From contig NZ_RJUK01000001.1 of NCBI RefSeq assembly GCF_003762925.1, positions 1,922,001 through 1,986,000 on the forward strand: a DNA stretch of 64,000 bases. Direction: 5' to 3'. This DNA comes from Marinimicrobium koreense. Its GTDB lineage: Bacteria; Pseudomonadota; Gammaproteobacteria; Pseudomonadales; Cellvibrionaceae. Below, in pieces: positions 1 to 7,584 of this stretch; position 1 is the first letter of the stretch; the number at the start of each line of letters is the position of its first letter. The position numbers were made by a program, and so were the translations under genes. The notes beneath the pieces are model-generated. The model did not search any database and was not told the origin of the DNA. It saw nothing but the letters and a program-made list of their open reading frames with translations.

Positions 1-124
1 TCGTGGTTCAACCGACCAGTTGAACAGAAGCAACGAGGTTCGGGCTCCAACCCCCCGGATTTTCTGCTTTACTTCAGCAACGGCCCCTGTGATGGGCTCA
101 CTGTTCAACTTTTGGAGGATTAAT

Positions 125-583
125 ATGTCAGCCAACACCGGCACCGTCCGCCTGCACCGCGTCCTGCGCGCCCCCGCCGAGCGGGTGTACAAGGCCTTTA
201 CCAGTAGAGACGGCCTGGAATACTGGATCGCGCCCTACGGTTTTACCGGCAAAGTCCATGAAATAGACGCCAAGGTGGGTGGCGGCTACCGGATGTCATT
301 TACCAACTTTGGCACTGGTAACAGCCACTCGTTTACCGTCGAATATGTGGAGCTGGTGCCCAATGAGCGCATCCGGCATACCGACCGCTTTGATGATGAG
401 AACCTGCCCGGGGAGATGATGGTGACCGTCGACCTGAAAGCGGTCTCTTGCGGCACCGAGATTCACATTGTTCAGGAGGGCATCCCCTCGGTGATTCCGG
501 AGGAGATGTGCTATCTGGGGTGGCAGGAATCGCTGGAACAGCTGGCCAAGCTGGTGGAACCGGAGATTCCCGATAACGGTTAA
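125..583 (+). CDS. SRPBCC (AHSA1-like) family protein
   Basis: A 152-residue protein of the START/Bet v1-like AHSA1 group. The opening (RLHRVLRAPAERVYKAFTS), the WIAPYGFTG segment and the GGYRM strand are typical of this fold, which forms a hydrophobic ligand cavity; the C-terminal half has the usual GWQESLEQLAKLVE helix. An in-frame start exists upstream at 20, but the ATG at 125 has a GGAG ribosome-binding site at 114-117 and begins exactly where family homology starts. No signal peptide is visible, so it is probably cytoplasmic. The ligand is unknown; some relatives are annotated as activators of Hsp90 ATPase or as polyketide cyclases, but nothing here supports a specific role. Confidence 0.85.
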   Translation: MSANTGTVRLHRVLRAPAERVYKAFTSRDGLEYWIAPYGFTGKVHEIDAKVGGGYRMSFTNFGTGNSHSFTVEYVELVPNERIRHTDRFDDENLPGEMMVTVDLKAVSCGTEIHIVQEGIPSVIPEEMCYLGWQESLEQLAKLVEPEIPDNG

Positions 584-656
584 CAAGTCTTACCATAGCC
601 TCTGTAAAACCTGCTAACCAGACAGTGAGGTTATGCCACAACAGTCTTAGTTCCGG

Positions 657-681
657 CCCCAGGAATCGCCTATTCTTGGGG
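657..681. other. hairpin between the SRPBCC and eRF1-like genes
   Basis: CCCCAGGAAT and ATTCTTGGGG form a 10-bp stem with one G-U pair around a 5-nt loop. There is no T-run after it, so it is not a classical terminator. It lies about 40 bp before the next start codon and may be a leader structure or an operator. Confidence 0.35.
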
Positions 682-721
682 TACCGGACAGCCCCTTCTG
701 TTCGGTCAAAGGAGGTGACTT

Positions 722-1147
722 ATGCGTACCCATGCAGGTGTCTGGATTGACCACCGCAGTGCTATTGTGGTGATTCTGGCCGATGGCAAATCGTCCACCG
801 CAACCATTGCGTCCCAAACCGAAAAACCCTCAAGAACGTCCGGTGGCTCGCACCAGCGTGAGCCCTGGGCACATCAATCGGTGGTTGCCGAAGATCACCG
901 GGACCGGGAGTACCGGCATGCACTCACCCGCTTTTACGAGGCGGTGGGTAAAGCGATCGCTCGCGCCGACGATCTGTACCTGGTCGGGTCGGGGGAAGCC
1001 CGAAAAGAGCTGCTGCATTATCTGGAAGAACACGACCGGTTTACCGGCCGGGTCAGGGAATCCAAGCCCGCTCAGGAAATGACCGAAGCGGAGATGGTTG
1101 CGGAAACCCGCCGTTTCTATCACTTGCCGATGCAGGAAGCGAGCTGA
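722..1147 (+). CDS. small eRF1/Pelota-domain-like protein
   Basis: A 141-residue cytoplasmic protein. The N-terminus (AGVWIDHRSAIVVIL) and the later strand-helix unit LYLVGSGEARKELLHYLEEH resemble domain 3 of eRF1/Dom34-like proteins, in which a loop of the form LGPGEAK precedes a helix. Relatives in proteobacteria are annotated as translational machinery proteins or host-attachment-like (baeRF) proteins, with no settled function. The ribosome-binding site is unusually strong (AAAGGAGGTGA, 7 nt before the ATG), which suggests high expression when the mRNA is made. It stands alone and converges on the CHRD gene. The family call is by motif only. Confidence 0.6.
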   Translation: MRTHAGVWIDHRSAIVVILADGKSSTATIASQTEKPSRTSGGSHQREPWAHQSVVAEDHRDREYRHALTRFYEAVGKAIARADDLYLVGSGEARKELLHYLEEHDRFTGRVRESKPAQEMTEAEMVAETRRFYHLPMQEAS

Positions 1148-1171
1148 GTCGGCTCGATTGAACGCGGTGTG

Positions 1172-1191
1172 GCTGGAACTCCTTTTCCAGC
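1172..1191. terminator. hairpin between convergent genes
   Basis: GCTGGAA and TTCCAGC form a 7-bp stem around a 6-nt loop, 10 nt beyond the stop codon of the CHRD gene (minus strand). There is no T-run. The sequence CTGGAACTCCTTTTCCAG differs by one base from the hairpin after the GH10 gene at 5384-5401, which supports a shared 3'-end role. Confidence 0.45.
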
Positions 1192-1201
1192 GGTCCATCA
1201 A

Positions 1202-3121
1202 CTACTGAGTAATCTGATCGCGCAGTTCCCCATTGGGAAAGGCATCACTGTGCACGTTCACATAGTGACCTTCGTCAAGCATGATGCCGATCAGTTCATC
1301 GGTGAGTACCGTTTCGGCGGGCACCTGGTAGCCGTTTTCCGTCGCGTCGAGCGCCAGAACCACGTCCCCGTTTTCACCGGCCGGGGCCTGATGAATATGG
1401 GCAGCAGTGCTGTCAATATCGCTCATAGTGAAGGCGCCGCGGAGGCTGCCGGTGACCGATTGCAGGGTAAAAGCCCCTTCGCCAGATGCAATGGTCTCGA
1501 CTGGCGGCACTTCGTTATCGCCGGAAAGCATCAACGGGAACATGACGTGGTCCGTAGTCAGTACCTGGCCGCGGATTTCACCACCGGGATTGGCGGGGGT
1601 GTGGACGTTCACGTAGTGACCGGCATCCAGAAATTCGGCCAGAGTGGCTTCGTCCAGAGCCGTATCAGCGGGCAGACGCCAGGTGGCCACATCACTCTCG
1701 TCCTGCTCGAGTCCGACCACAACATCACCATTGGTGCCGGCAATACCGGCGTGGATGTGGGCGGCCGAGGCCGTATCCAGGTTGCGGGTGTTGACCACCA
1801 GCATCAGGTCACCGGAGTCGGTGTTGACCAGCGCGTAACCATCACCCTCGGCCTCGGTGATGACCGACGGAACTTCCTGCGTACCGCTCAGAGCGAAGGC
1901 GAGTACGTCCCAGGCTCCCGGGGTAATCTGGCCGCGAATCTCCCCATTCGGGAAATTATCGGAGTGCATATTGACGTAGTGGCCTCCGGAGAGCAGCAGG
2001 TCCTGAGTCTCCGCATCCAGGGCGGTATTCTCCGGTGTCTGCCAGAGGCCTTCGTTATCCATGTTCTCTTCCAGTCCAATCACCACATCGCCGTTCTCCC
2101 CGATGTTGGCCTGGTGGATATGGGCGGCGTTGGTGTCCATATTCATGGACCAGGCATTCAGGCGCAGACCACCCGACTCCGTATTGAGTGTGGCGTAACC
2201 GAGGCCACTGGCATTCGAGTCCGCTCGGGGTACCTCCTGTCCAGGAGACAGATCGAACAACACCAGAGCATAGTCGTCCGGCAAAATCTGCCCGCGAATT
2301 TCTCCGCCAGGATTGGCTTCGGTATGGACGTTGACGTACAGATTTGCCATTTCCAGAGCCGAGACTTCATCGGTGCCCAAGACAGTGTTTTCCGGCAACT
2401 GCCAGAGCCCTTCGGCATCAGCACTCTGTTCGAGCCCGACGATGACATCGCCATTGGTGCCCGCTTCGGCCTGGTGGATGTGAGCGGCGGTCGCGGTTAG
2501 GTCCCACGTCCAGGCATTGAGAGTCAAAGCGCCATTGCTGCTGTCATACAGCAGGTAGCCCTGACCGTAGGCCTCTGTTTGTACCGCTGGCACTTCCTGA
2601 TCACCGGAAAGGCCAAAGACGTGAACGCTCTGGGTATCGGTCACAATCTGCCCGCGCAATTCACCGTCCGGATAGCTGTCGGTGTGTACATTGACGTACC
2701 AGCCGCCCGCGAGCAGCGCCTCATGCTCCTCTTGGGTGATGTCTTCACCCTCTATCTCCCAGACGCCATCTTCATCCGCGTCGGAAAATCCAAAGGCCAC
2801 CGGCCCGTTGGTCCCGACCTCACCCGCGTGGATATGAGCGCCGGCCACTTCCTCAACGTCGGTCAAGTCAACTTCGCCCATAACCATCATATCGGTTTCA
2901 TTGATGGTGACGGTTGCCACAGCGGACTGTTCTGTCTCCACCATGGGAACTTCCTGCCTCCCCTCTAGCGGCACATTGTAGCTTTGAAGCTCGGGTTCAG
3001 GTTCGGGGGAGTCAGGTATGGGGTCATCGCTATCGCTGCCGCAACCGGCGAGACCGGCCACCGCAGCAAGCACCAGAAAATGGGGCGTCGTCAGCCAATG
3101 ATTCGACTTGGTGGTTAACAT
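1202..3121 (-). CDS. lipoprotein with five CHRD repeats
   Basis: A 639-residue lipoprotein. The chosen ATG at 3121 has AAGGAA upstream and opens a signal peptide with lipobox LAGC (Cys27); the frame extends 44 codons further upstream but without signal features. After an acidic linker come five tandem CHRD units of about 115 residues, each with a block like AAHIHQAEAGTNGDV and a block like YVNVHTxxxPxGEIRGQ. CHRD domains are named after chordin and occur in many bacterial surface proteins; the conserved histidines suggest metal binding. The location is presumably the outer membrane or cell surface. Function unknown. It is monocistronic and convergent with the eRF1-like gene. The high repeat identity may make this locus prone to unit gain or loss. 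Confidence 0.88.
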   Translation of the reverse strand: MLTTKSNHWLTTPHFLVLAAVAGLAGCGSDSDDPIPDSPEPEPELQSYNVPLEGRQEVPMVETEQSAVATVTINETDMMVMGEVDLTDVEEVAGAHIHAGEVGTNGPVAFGFSDADEDGVWEIEGEDITQEEHEALLAGGWYVNVHTDSYPDGELRGQIVTDTQSVHVFGLSGDQEVPAVQTEAYGQGYLLYDSSNGALTLNAWTWDLTATAAHIHQAEAGTNGDVIVGLEQSADAEGLWQLPENTVLGTDEVSALEMANLYVNVHTEANPGGEIRGQILPDDYALVLFDLSPGQEVPRADSNASGLGYATLNTESGGLRLNAWSMNMDTNAAHIHQANIGENGDVVIGLEENMDNEGLWQTPENTALDAETQDLLLSGGHYVNMHSDNFPNGEIRGQITPGAWDVLAFALSGTQEVPSVITEAEGDGYALVNTDSGDLMLVVNTRNLDTASAAHIHAGIAGTNGDVVVGLEQDESDVATWRLPADTALDEATLAEFLDAGHYVNVHTPANPGGEIRGQVLTTDHVMFPLMLSGDNEVPPVETIASGEGAFTLQSVTGSLRGAFTMSDIDSTAAHIHQAPAGENGDVVLALDATENGYQVPAETVLTDELIGIMLDEGHYVNVHSDAFPNGELRDQITQ

Positions 3122-3546
3122 ATCTGAAATTCCTTTGCTTTTTGACTTATGGATTTTGCGACTCTTCAGCATTCTGTCCGCCGAGACTGCCAGCCGCCAT
3201 CGAAGAGTTTGTTGCGAAACGCAACCGGACCAGAAACGTCCGCTTTTACTCATTCGTCAAAGGCTTACTCTGAACGACAACAGGCAGATCATTTGCAGGG
3301 GGGGAATCGGCTGGAACGTCTTTCGATCTTGTGACTTGGTGCACAAAGCCGAGCGTAGGCGCCCTTCCCAAGCGCACCCATCTCACACCAACAGCCCAAA
3401 GGGCCGGCCCTTGGCTTTTTATGAGGAGTGCGATAATCTCGGTTTTCATATAAAACAACCTTGTTCACTTATGATAAATGAGCGCAATACTAATGACGCT
3501 CTGCCCCATAGCTTTCTAACAATAAAAGTGCCGAAGGAGATTCCCG
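3122..3546. other. 425-bp intergenic region between the CHRD and GH5 genes
   Basis: No credible gene. It holds the divergent promoters of the CHRD lipoprotein (minus) and the GH5 gene (plus). At 3393-3420 there is a plus-strand terminator-like hairpin (AGCC..AAGGG / CCCTTGGCT with a 2-nt bulge, then TTTTT) with no obvious plus-strand gene before it. At 3480-3501 GAGCG and CGCTC form a spaced inverted repeat about 45 bp before the GH5 start, a possible operator. Confidence 0.4.
3393..3420 (+). terminator. orphan rho-independent terminator-like hairpin
   Basis: A 9-bp stem with a 2-nt bulge and a CCGG loop is followed by five T residues on the plus strand. No plus-strand gene precedes it, so it may end a short unannotated transcript or be fortuitous. 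Confidence 0.35.
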
Positions 3547-4521
3547 ATGCTGAACCTCAAGCCCGTACTGGCAGCCTTGCTGCTTTCCCTATTTTCGCTG
3601 AGCGCTTTAGCGGATGTCGCCCCTCTCACCACAAAAGGCAATCAGGTGCTGATCGGCGGCTCCACCGGCAGCATCGCCGGGCCCAGCCTGTTCTGGAGTA
3701 ACGACGGCTGGGGCGGGGACAAGTTCTATACCGCGGGCGCGGTTAAGACGGTGGCTGAAGACTGGAACGCCGAGCTGGTTCGCGCCGCCATGGGCATAGA
3801 AACCCCCGGTGGTTATCTGGAGTCACCTGAGAGTAACCTGACCAAGATTCGCACAGTGGTGGACGCGGCCATTGCCAATGACCTCTACGTCGTCATCGAC
3901 TGGCACAGCCACCACGCCGAAGATCACCCGGACAGCGCGGTGGCTTTCTTCACGCAAATGGCCGAGGAATACGGCGAGCATCCGAACGTCATTTACGAAA
4001 TCTACAACGAGCCGCTGGATGTCTCCTGGACCGATACCCTCAAGCCCTATGCGGTGCAAGTCATTGAAGCCATCCGCGCTATCGACCCGGACAACCTGAT
4101 TGTGGTGGGCACGCCCAACTGGTCACAGGATGTGGACGTCGCGGCCGAAAGCCCCATTACCGGTTTTCAGAACCTCGCCTATGCCCTGCACTTCTACGCG
4201 GGTACCCACACCGATTCTCTGCGGGACAAAGCCCGCGACGCCCTTGATAAAGGGTTGCCCCTGTTCGCGACAGAGTGGGGCACCGTAAATGCCAACGGCG
4301 ATGGTGATGTTGCGACAGCGCAAACCGAAATCTGGATGGACTTCTTCAAGGAACACAATATCAGTCACGCCAACTGGGCACTGAACGACAAAGAGGAAGG
4401 TGCATCCGCGCTGGTCGTCGGCGCCAGCCCCGAGGGCAACTGGTCCGAGAAGGACTACACCGCCTCTGGCCGGTATGCTCGGGACATTATTCGCCAATGG
4501 GAGGCACGCGAACCTCAATAA
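3547..4521 (+). CDS. GH5 endoglucanase (secreted cellulase)
   Basis: A 324-residue secreted glycoside hydrolase family 5 enzyme, most like the GH5_2 bacterial endoglucanases that cut internal beta-1,4 bonds of cellulose. A signal peptide (about residues 1-22, ending SALA) is followed directly by the catalytic barrel. Visible signatures are DWHSHH (119-123), the acid/base glutamate in YEIYNEP (Glu155), ALHFYAGTH (213-221) and the nucleophile in LFATEWGT (Glu243). No carbohydrate-binding module or linker is attached, unlike the neighbouring GH10. AAGGAG lies 8 nt before the ATG. It sits at the edge of the xylan/cellulose block. The family is clear; substrate preference is inferred. Confidence 0.93.
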   Translation: MLNLKPVLAALLLSLFSLSALADVAPLTTKGNQVLIGGSTGSIAGPSLFWSNDGWGGDKFYTAGAVKTVAEDWNAELVRAAMGIETPGGYLESPESNLTKIRTVVDAAIANDLYVVIDWHSHHAEDHPDSAVAFFTQMAEEYGEHPNVIYEIYNEPLDVSWTDTLKPYAVQVIEAIRAIDPDNLIVVGTPNWSQDVDVAAESPITGFQNLAYALHFYAGTHTDSLRDKARDALDKGLPLFATEWGTVNANGDGDVATAQTEIWMDFFKEHNISHANWALNDKEEGASALVVGASPEGNWSEKDYTASGRYARDIIRQWEAREPQ

Positions 4522-4581
4522 ACAACAAAGTTACGGTCTTTTTCCGGTCACTTCGGAAGTCAGCCAGAGGCTACAGCTCGG

Positions 4582-5133
4582 TCACAGCAACGGCACCAAC
4601 CACTCAACAATGTCGCTGCTCAGATCCTTCAGGCATCTTTGGGTGGCCGAACAGACGGTGTAGGCGGTCCCCATGTCCAGCACGTTGCTGCTGGGTGTGA
4701 AATCCCTGAGCGAGGCAAAGCCGCAGCTGTGGCTGGCCGTAACCACGCTGTTGGGCGCGGTGGCGTGAATCAGCGCCGTAGTGACCTTTACCGCGGGCAG
4801 CTTGGAGTTGGATTTCATGCCAAAGGTGAATTCCTCGCTGCCCAACGTCAGGCCCTCGATGTCGATTGCCAACACGGGGACATCGCCAGTTTTAATTTTA
4901 TCGGCGGTGCTGACGGCCTGCATGACCAGGCCCTGCTTCTCGGCCCGTTCAAGAATACTGCTTACCAGACTTTGCTCGATCTCACAGGGCAGCTCATCCT
5001 GGGCGTAGTTATAGCCCTCGATATTAAACCCCAGGTTTTCGTTCAGGTAAATCTGGGCCGGACGCTCATCGGCCGACACGGCCGCCGACATGGCACCCAA
5101 ACACACCAGTGCCAAGAGACTTAAAGGTTTCAT
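4582..5133 (-). CDS. hypothetical secreted protein
   Basis: A 183-residue protein with a clear signal peptide (MKPLSLLALVCLGAMSAAVSA). I do not recognise the family. The mature part has four cysteines (LPCEIEQ, SHSCGFAS, TVCSATQRC), suggesting disulfides, and a LAIDIEGLTLG segment that could be a beta strand in a ligand-binding domain. The ATG at 5133 is preferred over an upstream in-frame start because it has GAGGAG at good spacing and starts the signal peptide. It is convergent with the GH5 gene with little space between them. Periplasmic location is inferred. Confidence 0.75.
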   Translation of the reverse strand: MKPLSLLALVCLGAMSAAVSADERPAQIYLNENLGFNIEGYNYAQDELPCEIEQSLVSSILERAEKQGLVMQAVSTADKIKTGDVPVLAIDIEGLTLGSEEFTFGMKSNSKLPAVKVTTALIHATAPNSVVTASHSCGFASLRDFTPSSNVLDMGTAYTVCSATQRCLKDLSSDIVEWLVPLL

Positions 5134-5380
5134 GGTCAATCTCCTCAAATTGGGATCATCAGCGCCGGCCTGTGTCCTGCCCGCCACATCTTCACTATAG
5201 CGCTTTAGGGCAAATTTTCCGCAGTATCAATCTAGTGACTCAAAAACCACGGTTTTAGATTCTCCGGGCTGATCTATTGTCAAAGGCCTAGCGGTGTAGC
5301 GCAAGAGGTTTAGGCGCATCAGTACTGGCGCGCGCGAGATACAATAATCGGGGGACGGGAAATCGAATATAACGGGGAGA

Positions 5381-5404
5381 AAACTGGAAGTCCTTTTCCA
5401 GTTT
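5381..5404 (-). terminator. hairpin downstream of the GH10 gene
   Basis: AAACTGGAA and TTCCAGTTT form a 9-bp stem with a 6-nt loop starting 8 nt after the GH10 stop codon. On the minus strand the stem ends in TTTTC, a short T-run. The core is nearly identical to the hairpin after the CHRD gene at 1174-1190. Confidence 0.55.
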
Positions 5405-5411
5405 ATTGCGT

Positions 5412-7109
5412 TTAGCGGTTCAGGTACTCCATCAACCACTGCATGGCCGGGCGCTGTTGACCACTACTGGTCATCAGGCCGGTGCCTTCACGCCAGGTGG
5501 CACCCACGATATAACCCCACAGGGTAATACCAACCACATTGGGATGGTTGTAGAAGATCGGGAAGTGCGTCTGCATGTACTCGAGCTGCAACTGGTCGTT
5601 GGACTCCTGAATGTCGTACTCGGAGATATACAGCGGCAGACCCAACTCAGAAATCTGATCCAGCTTGGCTTCAATCTCCGGACCGGTCCAGACGCGCGGG
5701 TTGTACAGACCGTGGGCTTGCAGACCCAGCGCATCCACATAACCGGAGTTCACGGCTGGGCGGATCATATCGATGATCGCGTCGGTGTCCCAGGTCATGA
5801 AGTTGAAGTCGTTATAGATCAGAACCGCGTTCGGGCAGTGCTCACGGGCAAGGCGGAACGATTCAGTGATCCAGTCACTGCCAAAGGCGCTCTCGGCGTA
5901 GTTGGCCGGTGCGTGCGAGGGCAGCGCTTCGTTCACCACGTCGATCATTTCGGTATCGGGGTAGCGGTCACAGTAGTCGCTGATCCACTCTTCGATTTCC
6001 GCGCGTTGTTCCGCCGGGCTCAGGCTATCGATCCAGCCGGGACGCTGACTGCCCCACACCAGTACGTGAGCTTTGACCGGAATGCCATTGGCGCGAGCAA
6101 AGTCATAGATGGCATCGAGCGGACCCCAGTTGTACTGATCACGCGTCCCTTCGACCGAGCCCCACTTGCCTTCGTTTTCCGGGGTGATCTGATCCCAGTA
6201 CTGCATGAAGTCGGAGCGGACCTGGCCGCTGGTGGTGATGTTGCCCACGTGGAAGGGCGGGAAGTCCGGGTTGCCCGGATTCGGGTTGCTGCTGGAGCTG
6301 GAGGAGCTGCTGGAGCTGGAAGACGAACTGCTGCCATCAAACGGGTTGCCGAAGCCGATGGAACCGCTGCAGTGGAGCATTTCCGAATAGGAACCCGCAC
6401 CGCACTCTCCGTCCCAGGCGCCGGTGTTGTCCTGTTGATCTTCCGCCTGGTAGGTGACGCCGTTGACGATCACATAGTCCACCTGCACGTCACGATCACC
6501 TTCATCATTGGTAAAGGCCACGCGAAGCTCTCCGGTGGCGTTGGTGCTCACGGTGTAATCCAGCATGCCGACACTCAACGTCCAGGTTTCGATCGTCTGG
6601 CCACCAATTTCGAGGCTGACGCTTTCGTCGCCGGTCACGCCACTCATGCGCACGGTCACGCTGTTGTCACCGCCGGCATCGGAGCTGCTGGAACTGCTTG
6701 AACTACTGGAGCTGTCGGAGCTGGAGCTGCTGCTCGATCCATCGCCCCCTGCCACATCAAGGGAGGCCAACTCCGCAATGCTGCCACCGTTGGCGCAGAA
6801 GCCGAAGCCGGTGCTGTTACCCGCTTGAATGGTGGCGTTATGAGCAGCGGGAGTCACTGAGGTTCCGCTCAGGTTGCCGTTCCAGAGGTTGTTGATGCTA
6901 CTGCCATTAAGATCCAGGCCGACGGTCCAGTCCGTGATGGCACTACCGCCATTATTGTCGATGGTGACGCTGGCACAGTAGCCAGAGCCCCACTGGTTAT
7001 CGACATTCAAGGTGGCCTCAGCGGAGCCGGAAGTTATGGCCTGCGCCGCCTGGGCGGATACAAATAACGCCGCCCCCAACATCAGTTTTCTGTGTAGTAA
7101 GTGGGTCAT
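5412..7109 (-). CDS. GH10 endo-beta-1,4-xylanase with CBM2 and CBM60-like modules
   Basis: A 565-residue secreted modular xylanase. Order: signal peptide (1-24), CBM2-type module (about 25-120, with cysteines at 45 and 105), poly-Ser linker (125-143), CBM60-like xylan-binding module (about 148-256, RDVQVDYVIVNG), a second linker of 15 serines (260-274), then the GH10 catalytic barrel (about 285-565). The acid/base is Glu394 in DVVNEAL and the nucleophile Glu497 in YISEYDI. The usual VWHSQ block reads VWGSQ, so a conserved active-site-region histidine is replaced. It would cut the xylan backbone outside the cell, producing oligomers for the receptor encoded divergently at 7585. Serine linkers are typical of Cellvibrio and Saccharophagus relatives. 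Confidence 0.94.
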   Translation of the reverse strand: MTHLLHRKLMLGAALFVSAQAAQAITSGSAEATLNVDNQWGSGYCASVTIDNNGGSAITDWTVGLDLNGSSINNLWNGNLSGTSVTPAAHNATIQAGNSTGFGFCANGGSIAELASLDVAGGDGSSSSSSSDSSSSSSSSSSSDAGGDNSVTVRMSGVTGDESVSLEIGGQTIETWTLSVGMLDYTVSTNATGELRVAFTNDEGDRDVQVDYVIVNGVTYQAEDQQDNTGAWDGECGAGSYSEMLHCSGSIGFGNPFDGSSSSSSSSSSSSSSSNPNPGNPDFPPFHVGNITTSGQVRSDFMQYWDQITPENEGKWGSVEGTRDQYNWGPLDAIYDFARANGIPVKAHVLVWGSQRPGWIDSLSPAEQRAEIEEWISDYCDRYPDTEMIDVVNEALPSHAPANYAESAFGSDWITESFRLAREHCPNAVLIYNDFNFMTWDTDAIIDMIRPAVNSGYVDALGLQAHGLYNPRVWTGPEIEAKLDQISELGLPLYISEYDIQESNDQLQLEYMQTHFPIFYNHPNVVGITLWGYIVGATWREGTGLMTSSGQQRPAMQWLMEYLNR

Positions 7110-7584
7110 TTTCGAACTCCTGTTTCAAGTCATTATTGGCATGTGGAGTGTTGCAAATGAATGCAAGAAAACGCCTGCTCACCGACGGAGGTTCGACTCA
7201 ATAACAACTTAAGTGAATAGCGCTGATTGTTGATTATTAGAACGGGTTATCAAGCGCTATTGGGTACCGCCGATCCGTAGGCGTCTTCTGGAGTTAACTA
7301 CCGCACCTACATATTGTCAAATTGAACTTAAGGGGTTGGCGCCTGATCCTTTTATTGTTTCTCCGGTTTGTGCCACGCATCACGAAATCTGCCAATTTCC
7401 CCGTTCGCACTGCCCAATAAGTCACAGTCAAGGCTATTGACATACTTGTATACATGTCTTACTTTAAGACTTAGAGATCGGATGACTATAAGTTGACCGG
7501 TCTTACTTCGCCCTCCCACTTCTCGGGCGAAATGAATAATGCGCCAATTTTCATAACGATAAGCCAGCTTGGAGATTGTTCATC
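7110..7584. other. 475-bp divergent promoter region (GH10 / TonB receptor)
   Basis: No gene. It carries the promoters of the GH10 xylanase (leftward) and the receptor at 7585 (rightward). The best promoter is at 7437-7465 with a palindromic operator between the -35 and -10. Two AGCGCT words at about 7218 and 7252 flank an AT-rich stretch on the GH10 side and could be another regulator site; I cannot assign them. Confidence 0.45.
7437..7465 (+). promoter_or_regulatory. sigma70-like promoter with CTTGTATACATG operator
   Basis: TTGACA (7437-7442), a 17-bp spacer and TACTTT (7460-7465). The spacer holds CTTGTATACATG (7445-7456), built on the palindrome TGTATACA. CTTGTATAC also occurs upstream of the GH67 gene (32155-32166, opposite strand). 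A repressor bound between -35 and -10 would block the receptor gene. The GntR/FCD protein at 29054-29767 is the obvious candidate; this link is inferred. Confidence 0.5.

Noticed and set aside
6-25. GTTCAA/TTGAAC inverted repeat at the window start, with another GTTCAA at 103
   Set aside because: Too short and too near the edge to assign; could be a regulator site for the SRPBCC gene, but there is no supporting promoter.
1169-2500. Long open frame antisense to the CHRD gene
   Set aside because: Mirror of a GC-rich repeat gene; no ribosome-binding site and no family features.
3246-3458. A 70-codon minus-strand frame upstream of the CHRD gene
   Set aside because: No ribosome-binding site or recognisable domain; it covers the orphan terminator and promoter region.
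5406-6701. Long open frame antisense to the GH10 xylanase
   Set aside because: Shadow of a strongly supported gene; composition follows reversed codon bias.
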